The notes below the pieces were generated by a model. It was not told the DNA's origin and ran no database searches. It was given only the letters and a program-made list of their open reading frames with translations. Positions 7,741 through 17,620 of a DNA stretch of 64,000 nucleotides are shown in pieces; positions within the stretch are counted from its first letter, which is position 1; every line of letters begins with the position of its first letter. Source of the DNA: Choanephora cucurbitarum. Its lineage: Eukaryota; Mucoromycota; Mucoromycetes; Mucorales; Choanephoraceae. Position numbers and translations under genes: made by a program. The stretch is taken from NCBI GenBank assembly GCA_025331435.1, contig JAIWNI010000045.1:124001-188000 (forward strand), in the 5' to 3' direction.

Positions 7741-8906
7741 TTGACGCCGGATATGATACTCATGCTTTAACTGTTTTTCTTGATCCTGAAGCCAGGCCCT
7801 CTCAACGTCAGTACACAGCAGTTCAACAGAGATTTCTCGACTGGTGCCAGCAGCACAATCACAATCCTCTAACTCCAGATCCTACAGTGGTGGTAAACTA
7901 CTTAGCCTACGGCCATCATTCACTAAAGTGGAAAGTCAACACTTGTCTCTCATATCAGACAGCCATCCTTCAACTGTATGATATCAACGCTCGTTCCAAA
8001 ATTCATCAAGACCCTAACTTTCGTCAGTTCTTGGGCAACTTAAAAGCATTATCTGTTAAAACGTTTGACAAACCTGAATTCGACCTTCAACCTGCCATTC
8101 TTCAGATACGATCTTGGGGAGGTAATCAAACTATGTCGACTGAACGTCTCACTCAGAAACTGAGTTTCCTTTTGGCTATCACTGGTTTCCTCCGCAATGC
8201 TGACATTCACCGTATCAACTTAGACAAGGTCACGGTTCTTCATTCCAATACTCAGCTGCGTTTGGTAGTTGACTGCCCCAAAGAAAAACGAAACGGTTCA
8301 CCAATTGAACGGATAGTAGTCATCCGTGCTCATGATGACCCACTTTTGTGCCCTGTTCAAGTTTACCAAACATATCGTGTGCGCATCGCCTATGATTCCT
8401 GTCTGGGTCCTCACCCTACAAGGCCATCTCGTACTATCAATTTCTTGGTCCGTAGTCTCCAAGACTTTTCGAAAGCTGTTGGTCCTCAAACCATTAGCCG
8501 TCATATACGCTGCTTACTCGCCTTGGTTGAGGTGCGCGGCCCTACCAGCGGTTCTCTTCCCCTTCGAGCTCGGGCGGTGGGTTCTACTAACTCGGTGATG
8601 TATGGTGCAAACATTGATGATATCCTTGCCCACGGATCTTGGTCCTCTTGCTGCATCTTTGACAACTTCTACCGCCTTTCCAGGGAAACTGCGACAAATT
8701 TTACCGCTCTGTCTCTATCTGCCAATTCTCTGGTTACTCTGACTGTCCTCTCCCACCCTCCCTATTTTCTTTACCGAAATTGCGATATTTGTATTGATAA
8801 ATGCATCAAATGCATAAATTTTTTATTTTATAATATACTTTCGATAAATAAAGAAAAATTGGTAACACAGTCAGAGTCTCCTCCTACTCTCCCCATAATG
8901 AAGTGA
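7467..8906 (+). CDS. DIRS ORF3: tyrosine recombinase (about 479 aa)
   Basis: This is the enzyme expected to insert the circular DNA form. The frame is open from at least 7353 and overlaps ORF2; 7467 is the first ATG. Residues after about 90 form the SAM-like DNA-binding part (QRFLDWCQQHN, VVNYLAY). The catalytic half shows the first arginine in GFLRNADIHRI (about 8185-8215), the box-2 arginine in PLRARAVGS, LAHGSW (about 8627) and the tyrosine in FYRLS. The histidine usually three residues before the box-2 arginine is not visible (LPLR instead of HxxR), which could weaken activity or reflect lineage variation. The last 40 or so residues are encoded by the right terminal repeat itself. Confidence 0.9.
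   Translation: MESVVTSIPLPTLELDSSLYPTLENISDEGNTDHARLAECTVVSDLADHDVPGSSTGPTFNDSSRPTRRRPFPQEPQMDANCLEHHKRQRLIDAGYDTHALTVFLDPEARPSQRQYTAVQQRFLDWCQQHNHNPLTPDPTVVVNYLAYGHHSLKWKVNTCLSYQTAILQLYDINARSKIHQDPNFRQFLGNLKALSVKTFDKPEFDLQPAILQIRSWGGNQTMSTERLTQKLSFLLAITGFLRNADIHRINLDKVTVLHSNTQLRLVVDCPKEKRNGSPIERIVVIRAHDDPLLCPVQVYQTYRVRIAYDSCLGPHPTRPSRTINFLVRSLQDFSKAVGPQTISRHIRCLLALVEVRGPTSGSLPLRARAVGSTNSVMYGANIDDILAHGSWSSCCIFDNFYRLSRETATNFTALSLSANSLVTLTVLSHPPYFLYRNCDICIDKCIKCINFLFYNILSINKEKLVTQSESPPTLPIMK
8772..8900 (-). repeat. DIRS right inverted terminal repeat
   Basis: Its reverse complement matches 4868-4995, ending in CCCCATAATG at 8900. It differs mainly by an ACAAATA-for-TTTTTCTTT change near its inner end and in the outer 20 bases. 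Confidence 0.9.
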
Positions 8907-8935
8907 GTGTTTCGTAAACTCACACTAAATAAGAC

Positions 8936-9030
8936 AATATCCAATATCCAATATTCAATATCCAGTACTTAATATCCAATATTCAATATCCAGTACTTAA
9001 TATCCAGTATCCAATATACTATATCTTGCA
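8936..9030 (+). repeat. AATATCCA tandem array beside the DIRS insertion
   Basis: About ten imperfect copies of AATATCCA/AATATTCA/ACTTAATATCCAG, partly arranged as a 28-bp higher-order unit. In copy D (about 47128-47150) the array has only two to three units, so it has expanded or contracted between copies. The DIRS element inserted at its left edge. Confidence 0.7.
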
Positions 9031-9410
9031 CTTATCATCTAATGTGGTGTCATACTTTATCTTCTCTTTATCTTAGTCAACATTTTTTCTCTAGGTTGGA
9101 AATGTCTATATCCTGTTGCTGACACAATCACTTGCTTATCTGGCTCTTCTTTTCTTATCTGCCTCGTGTCAAATTACTTTTGCGGCTCACTTCGTTCCTC
9201 TCACTATTTCTTCCGTTCGCATGGCATACTAACATTGCGTCATTTAGCTGTATGGCTAATGACTCTTCTTTTCTTTTTCTGGTATAGCTTCGGTAAAAGA
9301 GAGCTGTTGTTTTACAGTAACTGCTTTCTTTTATAGTTCCTTATGAGGCTGTTCTAACAGATTGCTGGCTACAGCAAACAAGTGTGAAGCAAAAATCGTC
9401 ATGCAGCGGA

Positions 9411-9506
9411 TCACAAGTTTTTCGGGTCAAGCCACAAAAAAGCGGTAATCAGGAAAAAGGGATCGAGAATAAAGGCTGCCAGGTCGCGTCCTGAAGCAAC
9501 TTTCAT
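9411..9506 (-). CDS. Conserved 31-residue small ORF, copy A
   Basis: A short frame starting MKVASGRDLAAFILDPF and ending LDPKNL, with a hydrophobic middle that could lie in a membrane. The matching frame in copy D (46646-46741, plus) has the same length and differs by two residues (V3A, K29N). The start context is GAACAATGAA. It lies downstream of the CT-rich block at 9541-9868. Conservation could simply reflect recent duplication, so coding is tentative. Confidence 0.35.
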   Translation of the reverse strand: MKVASGRDLAAFILDPFFLITAFLWLDPKNL

Positions 9507-9540
9507 TGTTCTGTTCAACTTTTGGTTTAGTTGATTTGAC

Positions 9541-9868
9541 TCTAGCAATGTGATGTGAGAGAGAGATAGATAAAGAAATAAGAAGAGGGAAAAATAAAAG
9601 TACGCGTCAGAGGGTGAGAAGCGGAAAATTTATTTTTAGCTGATCGACAAATAAGGGAATATGTGTAACTGTAAATGGATCGCCGGACGAACAATTTCCC
9701 GACAGAAGTGTCGGCATCGCTACTTTTGCCGTCCCGACCGAAGCAGCGGGGATAAGTTAACAAGCCTTTTTTGGAAAGGGGGTTCGAAGGAGTTCTATTT
9801 TTATGGGGGGAGGAAGGAAGGGCAGAGGGATCATCGGAAGTGACCTGTTGAAGAGGTAATTCATGCAA
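9541..9868 (-). promoter_or_regulatory. GC-spiked, pyrimidine-rich conserved block, promoter-like (copy A)
   Basis: Read on the minus strand, a GC-rich part (about 9665-9830, with CCCGCTGCTT and GGTCGGGACGGC) is followed by an AT patch and a CT-rich tract (about 9545-9620), resembling the CCAAT/CT promoter block elsewhere in the repeat. The copy in D is 46310-46620 (plus). A 108-codon minus-strand frame crosses it in A, but the D equivalent is broken in the GC-rich part, so I favour a regulatory reading. Confidence 0.35.
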
Positions 9869-11814
9869 GAACAGCCTTCAAGATAAAGCATTGTATTGAG
9901 TTATGCAGATAGTAAAAGTTAGCTTGCCTGTTACAAAAACTTTTGATTATCACTGTTAGACTTTAGGCAGCTGCTTATAGCTTGACAGCGACGATTGAGA
10001 GCTCGATGACAGAAAGGCACCAATGAAATGTAGTAAGCAATGATCTTTTTGACTTCACTTGTATCAACTGCTAATATCACATGTTGACGGTAAGGTATTA
10101 GCATCATAACAACAGTGAAAAGGTTTCAACAGTAGCTACATGAAAAACAATTTGTAGATAGCAACCACTATCTACTCTATCCAATGACCACATATCTAAG
10201 GTTATGCTCTTCGAATATACTGGTAAATATGCACCCATAGAGCGTGACATTGTTATCTCGTCTTTGGCTCATGACCTAACATAAGAGTCTGTAGATGTAT
10301 TAAGTGTGCAATATGCTTGAATGGTTAATGATGTGCTCTGCATTTGCTGAAAGATGAGATCAAAATAGCATAGATGATGGGCTTGTAGCTGACTACTGTA
10401 AAAAAAAAAAAAGAAAGCAAGAGAGAAAGTAGCAACAAAGCATGGAAACTTTGATTTGAAAGACCAGAAGCAACTGATGTAGTGAGAAGTATACCTGTAG
10501 CCTACGTATGCTAGGAGAGAGGCATATAAATTTGCTTCTACTAATCATCACAATCATGTCAAGTCCTATAGATATCCACATGTTGTCATTTATAACTATT
10601 CCCTCTGTAAGGCTAACAACTGCCTGCAGGTCTAATTGCTTACATTCCATATGCAGTCAATCATTCCAGACATGTACATCCTTACTTTTGGAGAGACCGT
10701 AATAATCTGCGGCTCTACTTTTTGATCTAACAATTCACTCAGAAGGTTCAGCAAATTTGTCAACGAAATCTATTCTGTAATGGAATACTTTGTCAGTTTC
10801 TCTATCTTTCATGGCCTAAAAGCCAAAAAGACTAGACTCATTGATTGTGGAATAGAAGCGCATCAGAATTCGCAGAAGTGGCAAAATAAAGTTGCATCAA
10901 CATTTCGGTTAATACGAGATGACTAAAACTTGGCTTTTGGTTTCTGTTACATTGCTTCTATAATGGTGTCATATTTTGGCAGTTCTTTTATATTTTCATG
11001 CGATTTGACTTTATTGATAGTGGCTACTGCGTCTTAGTTGAACTGATTTGAAATGCTGGTAATGAGGGTACCTGTTATATACCTAGAGCAAACCTTTTGT
11101 TGATATGAAGCAATAAAGCACCAAACTTTATGAGGGTTAGATCTAGTCACTTCTTGCCATGTCAATTCGTTTGAGGCCGAGTACTTTTGTTGAAAGAGTA
11201 TATTTCTATTATTAACTTAGTCTCTCTTCTCTCTCTCTGTTTATTTAGTGGAATTTGGGGTAAAATATTAAAATAGTCAAAAAATACTTCGATTTCTAGC
11301 TATTCTCAAGTCTGCTGTGACAATAGAGCTCGACGAATGTTGATCCAGTACCATCAACAGTTCGACTTGGCCAACCAAGCATGTTTGGTAGCAAGTAAAA
11401 ACAAGCTGTATACAACCTGCTGCAAACGACTTTTATTAATAATTACTGCTTGCATCTAAACCTAGATCAGTTAGAAATGCTCTTTATATCTTACAAGACA
11501 TACTAATCCATATAAGTAAGTGACGACAACCAAACAATCATAGAAAACTATGTTAGGACAAACAATGGCATAACAATGACAATGAGACCATCAGAGGCAG
11601 TGAGACTCTACCTAGGCTGACAAAGAGCTTGTACGACAGTAGCAAAGCTACTACAATCAGTAGACATATGATACGCTCTAAAGTCATATGATTGTGATTT
11701 ACGCTCAATCTGTAAATGGTGACTTTTCGAAACCATCATGTTGCTGTAGCGTCAATTTACGATGGATACAGTACAAGACACAAATAGCTAAAGATACAAA
11801 GATAGCTAAGTGAT

Positions 11815-12093
11815 ATGATAGGCCAGTTGGTATTCGTTATTAGAGTTGCATTGCTTTTGCAATATATCACAGTTCATAAATGTAAACTGAAGCTTACTTT
11901 CAAGACAAAAAAACCTGTTGTGATAAAACAAAAACTTCTCTTATCCGATATTGTTCTACATCTACTCACAGAACATGGAATTATTCTCATATGCACTGTG
12001 CTGAATTTCACCAGACAACGGATTATTTTATGCGAGTCTTGTTACTTTTATTTATTCGTGAAAGAGACCAAAGTAGAAGCAGAAAAAGCGTAA
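11815..12093 (+). pseudogene. Exon-like island ending in EAEKA at a GTAAGT donor, copy A
   Basis: The frame contains KKPVVIKQKLLLSD, LLTEHGIILICTVL and FYLFVKETKVEAEKA, and ends at GC|GTAAGTTC. That is the same donor arrangement as the TPDGKI exon at 674. The D counterpart (about 44062-44391, minus) keeps the frame from KLTFKT onward but differs upstream, where A has stops. No known family is recognised. It may be another exon of the decayed family. Confidence 0.35.
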
Positions 12094-12249
12094 GTTCTAA
12101 CATCAACATATGTTACTACATAGACTCTAGTCATGGTTTAGCAATTACGTACGACGCAAAATAAATCTTGTTTCACATGCACTTTTGAAAAGTGATAGTA
12201 AAGTCACGATTGAGAAAGGCCATTAATACAGTGAGTATTTGTGGTCAAT

Positions 12250-13945
12250 ATGGTACAACTGGAATAATATCAGTCTTCAAAGCTACGGCACGTATGTCAA
12301 AAAAAAGGGGTTAGGTAACAACAGATGCTGCAAAAGTGAGAGAAAGAGGCTAAAGGCTATCAGAATGTATATAATGCGCAAGTTTTGTGTGAAACAAAGA
12401 ACCAAGTCAGGCATATTTGGTATGCGCACTGATAGTATGATATGTCTGAACAAAATGGTATAGTTTTGCTGAGATGAAGCCTGGTCAGTATATTTGAAGA
12501 GAGGCTTGTCATGTAGTGCGATGTGTTGAATGAAGCAAATGCATTTTGTTAAGTCACAAAGACAAGTACAACGATGATGATGATGTTGTTGTTGTTGATG
12601 GTATGAAGCCAAAAAAAAACCAAAAAGCAAGCAAAGAGCAAGCGAGTCAAGGTACTTGAACACATACATTGCGGAATCCTCAAAACAGCTCAAAAGCTGT
12701 AGATGAATAAGCCCGCAATAGTATATGTTCTATCTTTTTAACAACATAGTTTTATCAACTCAAAACTTGATAACTTTGTCTGTGATGTACTTAAGATACA
12801 TATACACACTCATGTAATTCACATGCAAAAGTTTACTAGAGTACTCTATTCCGCTAAGATGTGAGTGGTATAACAAATGAGACATGACGTGCAAATGTGC
12901 ATGAGGCAAAAGTAGAGTTGCAAACCTAAATGAGCTGCTTCTCTTATATACAATGCTCTACCATGATGACTCTAGGGATAAGCAAGTTATAGGCATTGAC
13001 AGATACTGTGATGCAGATGTCAAACATCTGATTAGTCATTTCATCCAAAAGTCATGACTTGACACAGAGACACAACTCTGTAAATATCGCAGATATATAT
13101 CAAGTGGCGAGTATCGCTCGGATCCGACTCGAGTTTCCTCTTTGTTGTTTACTTGACATACTAACCGGTCATTGGATCTCAATTCAGTCAGATCGATGCT
13201 GGTCCCTCATTTTGTCTACTTGAGCTCAAAGAAGAAACAATGATTTCCTCATTCACTGCATACAAAACTAAACATGAATGAGTATGAAGTCTTATATCTC
13301 CAAATTGTTCAAAGTATTCAAATGACTGAATGCAACATTGAACACCAAAAGACAGCTATGTAATATGGGTAAAATAGAACACTTATTTTGCAATTTATTT
13401 CTCAGCAAAGATGCCTCAAAGCGCTAATGTATGTGACCACAAGCTAGTTAGCATATAACTTATTACTATGTGGTTAGCAAATAGAGGATTGATGTTTGTT
13501 TTTAGTGTTGGTATACTCTTAGTAAAATAAAGACAAAAGTGTGCTTATTAATGCCCTATTGCAATTGAGCTTTGGTTTAGCATGATATGTTGTGGGGTCA
13601 TACTATCAAACGTATCAGTTCTATATCTAGCATTATGTGGCAAAGCATATTGCCTATATCAATCAGCTATGGATTTTCTTCTGAAATATAAACTAGTCAA
13701 ATGTCGTTATTGACCCTATCTACTATAAAAGCCCACGAGTTACAGCTTTCCGTATAACTAGTGGCTAATCACTACTTATCTTTGGTAGATGTAGTCTACA
13801 TTTATTCAGTCTCTTGATTCATACCAAGCCATTCATAGCTACCTACAACACTAAGCTTGGAGCATAGAAGGGTGGAAAAGTAACGATTTCAGAATGAAAT
13901 GATTATCTAAGATATGACTTGTTCTCCCTTGATTTTTGATTTTCC
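12250..13945 (+). repeat. Segment shared with copy C (direct) and partly with D (inverted)
   Basis: It matches 53860-55500 in the same orientation, with diverged sequence but clear anchors: about 12290-12460, 12760-12910, 13080-13220, and 13740-13945 around a CACTACTTATCTTTGGTA-like stretch. The first 650 bases also match D in inverted orientation. A protein-like frame (RLEFTLHRLLDILTH) is open in C at 54595-54807 but decayed here (RLEFPLCCLLDILTG near 13120). I see no intact gene. Confidence 0.65.
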
Positions 13946-14099
13946 AAATGTTTGAATGAGGGAGGAGAGAAAAAAATAAAGATTTCAGGCTTAGCAAATT
14001 GAGAGTCATCCGTGCTCAGACACACTATTTTTTCCTTTTTAGCTCATGCTTTACTACCTTATCCTACTAGTGATCAGCAAATATCATACAGTAGTGCTT

Positions 14100-14296
14100 C
14101 ATATAGTGCATCATATATCGCAGCAACACAGTCGCATATATTTACTAGTGTCAGTGACATGGACCTGGTCTCAGGCCTCACTTGCTTGAGTGATTTTGCC
14201 TCATCTCTGTTCCAGATCAGCAACATGTTTGTCATCGTCATGGAAGAAGGTCAAGAAGACTGCCTGTTTGAGCTCTACTCGTATCAGTATCAATGA
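14100..14296 (+). pseudogene. Exon-like open frame on the opposite strand of the repeat (copy B)
   Basis: The frame contains TSVSDMDLVSGLTCLSDFAS and LFQISNMFVIV and ends YSYQY. The same frame is open in copy A (complement of about 3845-4000), D (48009-48206, ending SYQYERL) and C (about 55690-55868). It lies directly after a plausible AG acceptor (CTTATCCTACTAG). It reads like protein in all four copies, but the complementary strand is also open (3877-4065 in A), so the coding strand is uncertain. Confidence 0.35.
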
Positions 14297-15253
14297 CTTT
14301 AGCTTACAGAGGTAGAAAAATGTATTGTTTTTTTTTGCTTTTTTCTTTTTTTATGTCATTTAGAGCTTTATCAGGCTGTGTTGTACAGACTTGAAGGAGA
14401 TAGACTTATGCAAATGTCACTACAAATGAGTATGCCGAACATGCACATACAAGACAAAGACATAGGTACAAGACATCACAGCTTTTGATACAATAGCAAC
14501 AACAAGGAGGGTACATAAGGTGTGTATAACACATGGGCCTACTCTTAATGACATACATACACAAATATATACTAATTGCAAAGTTAGACTAAGTGTTGAG
14601 GATTACAAAAGCTACTTCACTCAGCAAACCAAGCAGATACATGACAGAAAGAATAACAATGAAGCCATTACAAGCAATGTAAACATTGAAAACAATGAAG
14701 CCATCACAAACAATGAAACAATCAAGAACAATGAAATCATGCTTTGACTAATACATCATAGAATAGATTTGGTCCTTTAAATCAAAAGAATTGGTGAAAC
14801 TGGGTATCATACACTTGTCTCATATCAGCCCAGTAACTAGTGACAGATGTTATGGATATATCCTATTTGCCATGCATCAAGCTGATCAGTGGCAATAACA
14901 AAAAAAAAAGAGTGACACATATAGACATACGTTATGTTGGACACTTTCTTTATGTTTATTGATACTATCTCTCCTATCACAGCACAAGTGTCTATATGAC
15001 AGAGATTCCATAGTTGTACCTTATTATTTGCAGACACACTGAATGTAATGATTACCCTGACTTGGTTTGAGAGATGGTACACTAATATACTGATAGTACG
15101 GTCAGAGAACAATACAAGGAAAGGAAGCAGCCGCTAGTAAAAGGTTGTGACGAGATTGAGTATGGCTGAACTTACTTGACGTATTTCCTTACTGCGGTTA
15201 ACATCATTACTGATGACATACTCAGCATGATAGGATTTGACACGGGGATTATA

Positions 15254-15323
15254 GCTTCTGGCTTCTGGCTTCTGGCTTCTGGCTTCTGGCTTCTGGCTTC
15301 TGGCTTATGGCTTATGGCTTATG
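15254..15323 (+). repeat. GCTTCTG/GCTTATG heptamer array
   Basis: Seven exact GCTTCTG units followed by three GCTTATG units. The corresponding place in copy C (about 56813-56840) holds four variant units, and in copy A (about 2805-2835) about four. The array has therefore expanded in copy B only. Confidence 0.85.
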
Positions 15324-15540
15324 ATATAGAAAAAAAATCATTAAAACAATGAAACCAATTTTACTGTATTCAATTTGTAAATAAATATTTTTTTATTGTT
15401 ACTTAGTATAAGTATACACATCAGACTATACCCAGATACTTGACACCAGATAATCGACACCAGATACTTGACACTAGATACTTGACTCCAAATAGATCAT
15501 ACTCGCTTACACCATTTACCTAGTTACCATCCGATTGTCA

Positions 15541-15960
15541 GCCTTTGGTTTCGCTTTCTGTTTTACGGAAAGCTACTCACAGGAGTAGCCGCGTGAAGGC
15601 AGCTGACCATGTACTCCCACACCAACCTCCATCCAGGCCTCTGCTCTCCACTGGCAGCAGCTAGCACAAGACTTCGACAATTAAAGTGACATTACTAGGA
15701 CATGGCTGTCAAACCCGCATCATCGAATGGTGACGTCTACTATGGCGCACTCAGTTAGCGGACCGGCCTCGCACAACCATAGATGATGGAGCCATGAACA
15801 TTCTAGCGAGAGTGACAGCCGCCGTTCGTGATCAAAAGGTGAGAAAAGACAACCTATAGGGGCTTTTAGTACAGAGCCACGTAAAAGCAAGAGACAAAAA
15901 GTGATAGCTGTACTTACTTTCTCCTGTAATATTTCCGGGCCTTCTTAGATTGGTGAAAGT
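15541..15960 (-). other. GC-rich conserved core, copy B
   Basis: Reverse complement of the core at 2160-2575, with both hairpins intact (complement of CTACTCACAGGAGTAG near 15570-15590). Confidence 0.5.
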
Positions 15961-16559
15961 TGTGCAGGACTTATAGAAAGAAAGAAAGAGGAAGAGAAAA
16001 GGAAAGTAATAACTCACCTTGACGCGATGAGTTGATTTAACGAAAGAAAAAAAAATAATAGCGAAAGAAAGAAAAAATTGGAAAGACAAACAAAAAAAAG
16101 AAAAGAGAGGAAAATGAATCAAAAGAGAAATAAGGAGGATGACACGATTAAACTGTCTTTTTAGATTTGTTTTCAACCCGCAACGATGGAGTAAAATTGA
16201 GCCAATCGAATGCACGCTTCTGACTTTTGACTTTTGGACGACCGAATATCAATAGAAAAAAGCAGATAGTATGCATCCTAAATACGCATTGCTTGGGTAT
16301 TAGCTCTGAAAGGCCACAAGAAAATAAAAGAGAAAGAAAAAGAACAAACAATACTACAGTCTACTGGTATATGAAAATAAGTGCATGTCAGGCAAGAGTC
16401 ATCATAGAATAGTGTATGTATAGAGTTTAAGAGATGGCATAAAGAGTACAAGCCCCGAAAGCAAATTAACGGCTGAATAGATTATTATCAGGCAAATGGC
16501 CAAATAACAAGTCAGAATTCACTAAAGATGCAAGTCATATGGAGTTGATAAAGCATAAA

Positions 16560-17620
16560 GTTCCTTCGTAGACAGTATGCTATAGTACAAACAACTAGCA
16601 ACACAATGAAAAATAAAGAGATAGAAAAGAAGTACCAGGCAAAAAAATATGGCCAATATATGCTGATCCAATATCTTTTATTTTCCAAGGCAATACTGAT
16701 GCTGTTATGATACTATAACGTAAAGTAATCATGTGCTCCAATACAGTAACATGCATTGCAACTACCACTCTGGTCATTTATCTTGCAACATGTTTCAACA
16801 ATTTGTGCTCGTCAGTTTAAGGTATAATGTAGTTACAGTGCACAATTCACTTGCATCTAATGTAGTCTGTATAAGCTGATCTATAGTGTAATCCAAAATG
16901 TCGATCAAAAGTACACGACCATACATATACACTTTTATCCCCATCAACAACATGACATGCATGATACTTTTGCCAGTGATGTGTCCAAACAACGGCTCAA
17001 CAGATAAAGCTAGAGAAGCAAGTCCTTTTTTGTTCTTGTGTCAGCCATGTTGCTATCCATACTCATATATGTTCATTTATATCAGCCAGTTACATTGTAT
17101 TTCCTTACATGATATGTGCAATGGACATTCTGTGCAAACAACTAGTTGCCTGCATGTCTCTGCTCTGAATCTACCATCATCACTCTCTTTACCTGCAAAT
17201 ACATTGTATTCCTGATTACAGCTTGTTGCTTGCTATATTGTCTTTGTATCTCGTGCATTCATTCACCAAGCTGTGTACTCGCAACTGTCTATGTTTAACA
17301 ATCCTTTTGTGTATACACCGTATCGCCATCTTGACACTACATCATCCAAGGCATGCATTCCTCTCTCTATTTTTTTAGTTTGCTGTTATGACTTGTGACA
17401 TAACTATGTGCAAGCAACACTTACGCTTTGTATATGTATTCCAGCTTACTGATCAGTACCTGCCATGGACTCATGTTGGTCCTCACTCTGACCAGGATCT
17501 TGCCATCTGGTGTCATCACAAAGGTTGAGCTAGCCTAAAAGAAAAGTGGTCAGCGCTTTCTGTGTGTGACCCTGACTTTGCATAACTTACTATGGCTGTT
17601 GTATATAAAGGGCTGGTTAA
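16560..17620 (-). pseudogene. Decayed multi-exon membrane-protein-like gene, copy B
   Basis: Same relic as 480-1561. Here the TPDGKI exon is free of the TGA seen in A and C (W in its place), the island with LFGHITGKSIM is open (complement of 16795-16992), and the next island (complement of 16595-16777) starts MTRVVVAMHVTVLEHM and runs in frame to YIGHIFLPGTSF before a frameshift in the membrane segment. There is also an extra T near 17205 and a stop in the middle island. The complementary pattern of lesions between copies is the main evidence for a coding ancestor. Confidence 0.45.

Larger units (their letters stand above)
4868..8935 (+). mobile_element. DIRS-type tyrosine-recombinase retrotransposon
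   Basis: About 4.05 kb, bounded by inverted terminal repeats (4868-4995 and 8772-8900) and encoding, in order, a Gag-like protein, a reverse transcriptase/RNase H with a methyltransferase-like tail, and a tyrosine recombinase. There is no integrase and there are no LTRs. Inverted terminal repeats plus a recombinase define DIRS1-like elements. The three frames are long and lack internal stops, so the copy may be young. The insertion interrupts repeat copy A, whose uninterrupted counterpart is in D near 47145. About 35 bp after the right repeat (8901-8935) are absent from the empty site and probably belong to the element. Confidence 0.92.
8936..12930 (+). repeat. Copy A second half, inverted in copy D
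   Basis: It matches the reverse complement of about 43243-47150 over nearly 4 kb with scattered substitutions. Checked anchors are the block around 9411-9868, the segment at 10700-11000, 11800-12130 and 12850-12905. Copy D breaks at the end of this segment, where the Helentron begins (43242). Apart from the small frames listed separately, I see no gene in it. Confidence 0.85.

Noticed and set aside
16227..16412. Frames around GRPKVKSQKRAFDWLNF conserved in A, B and C (1675-1974, 16148-16351, 57626-57955)
   Set aside because: This is the CCAAT/CT-rich promoter-like block. The frames end in different registers and lead into polypyrimidine.
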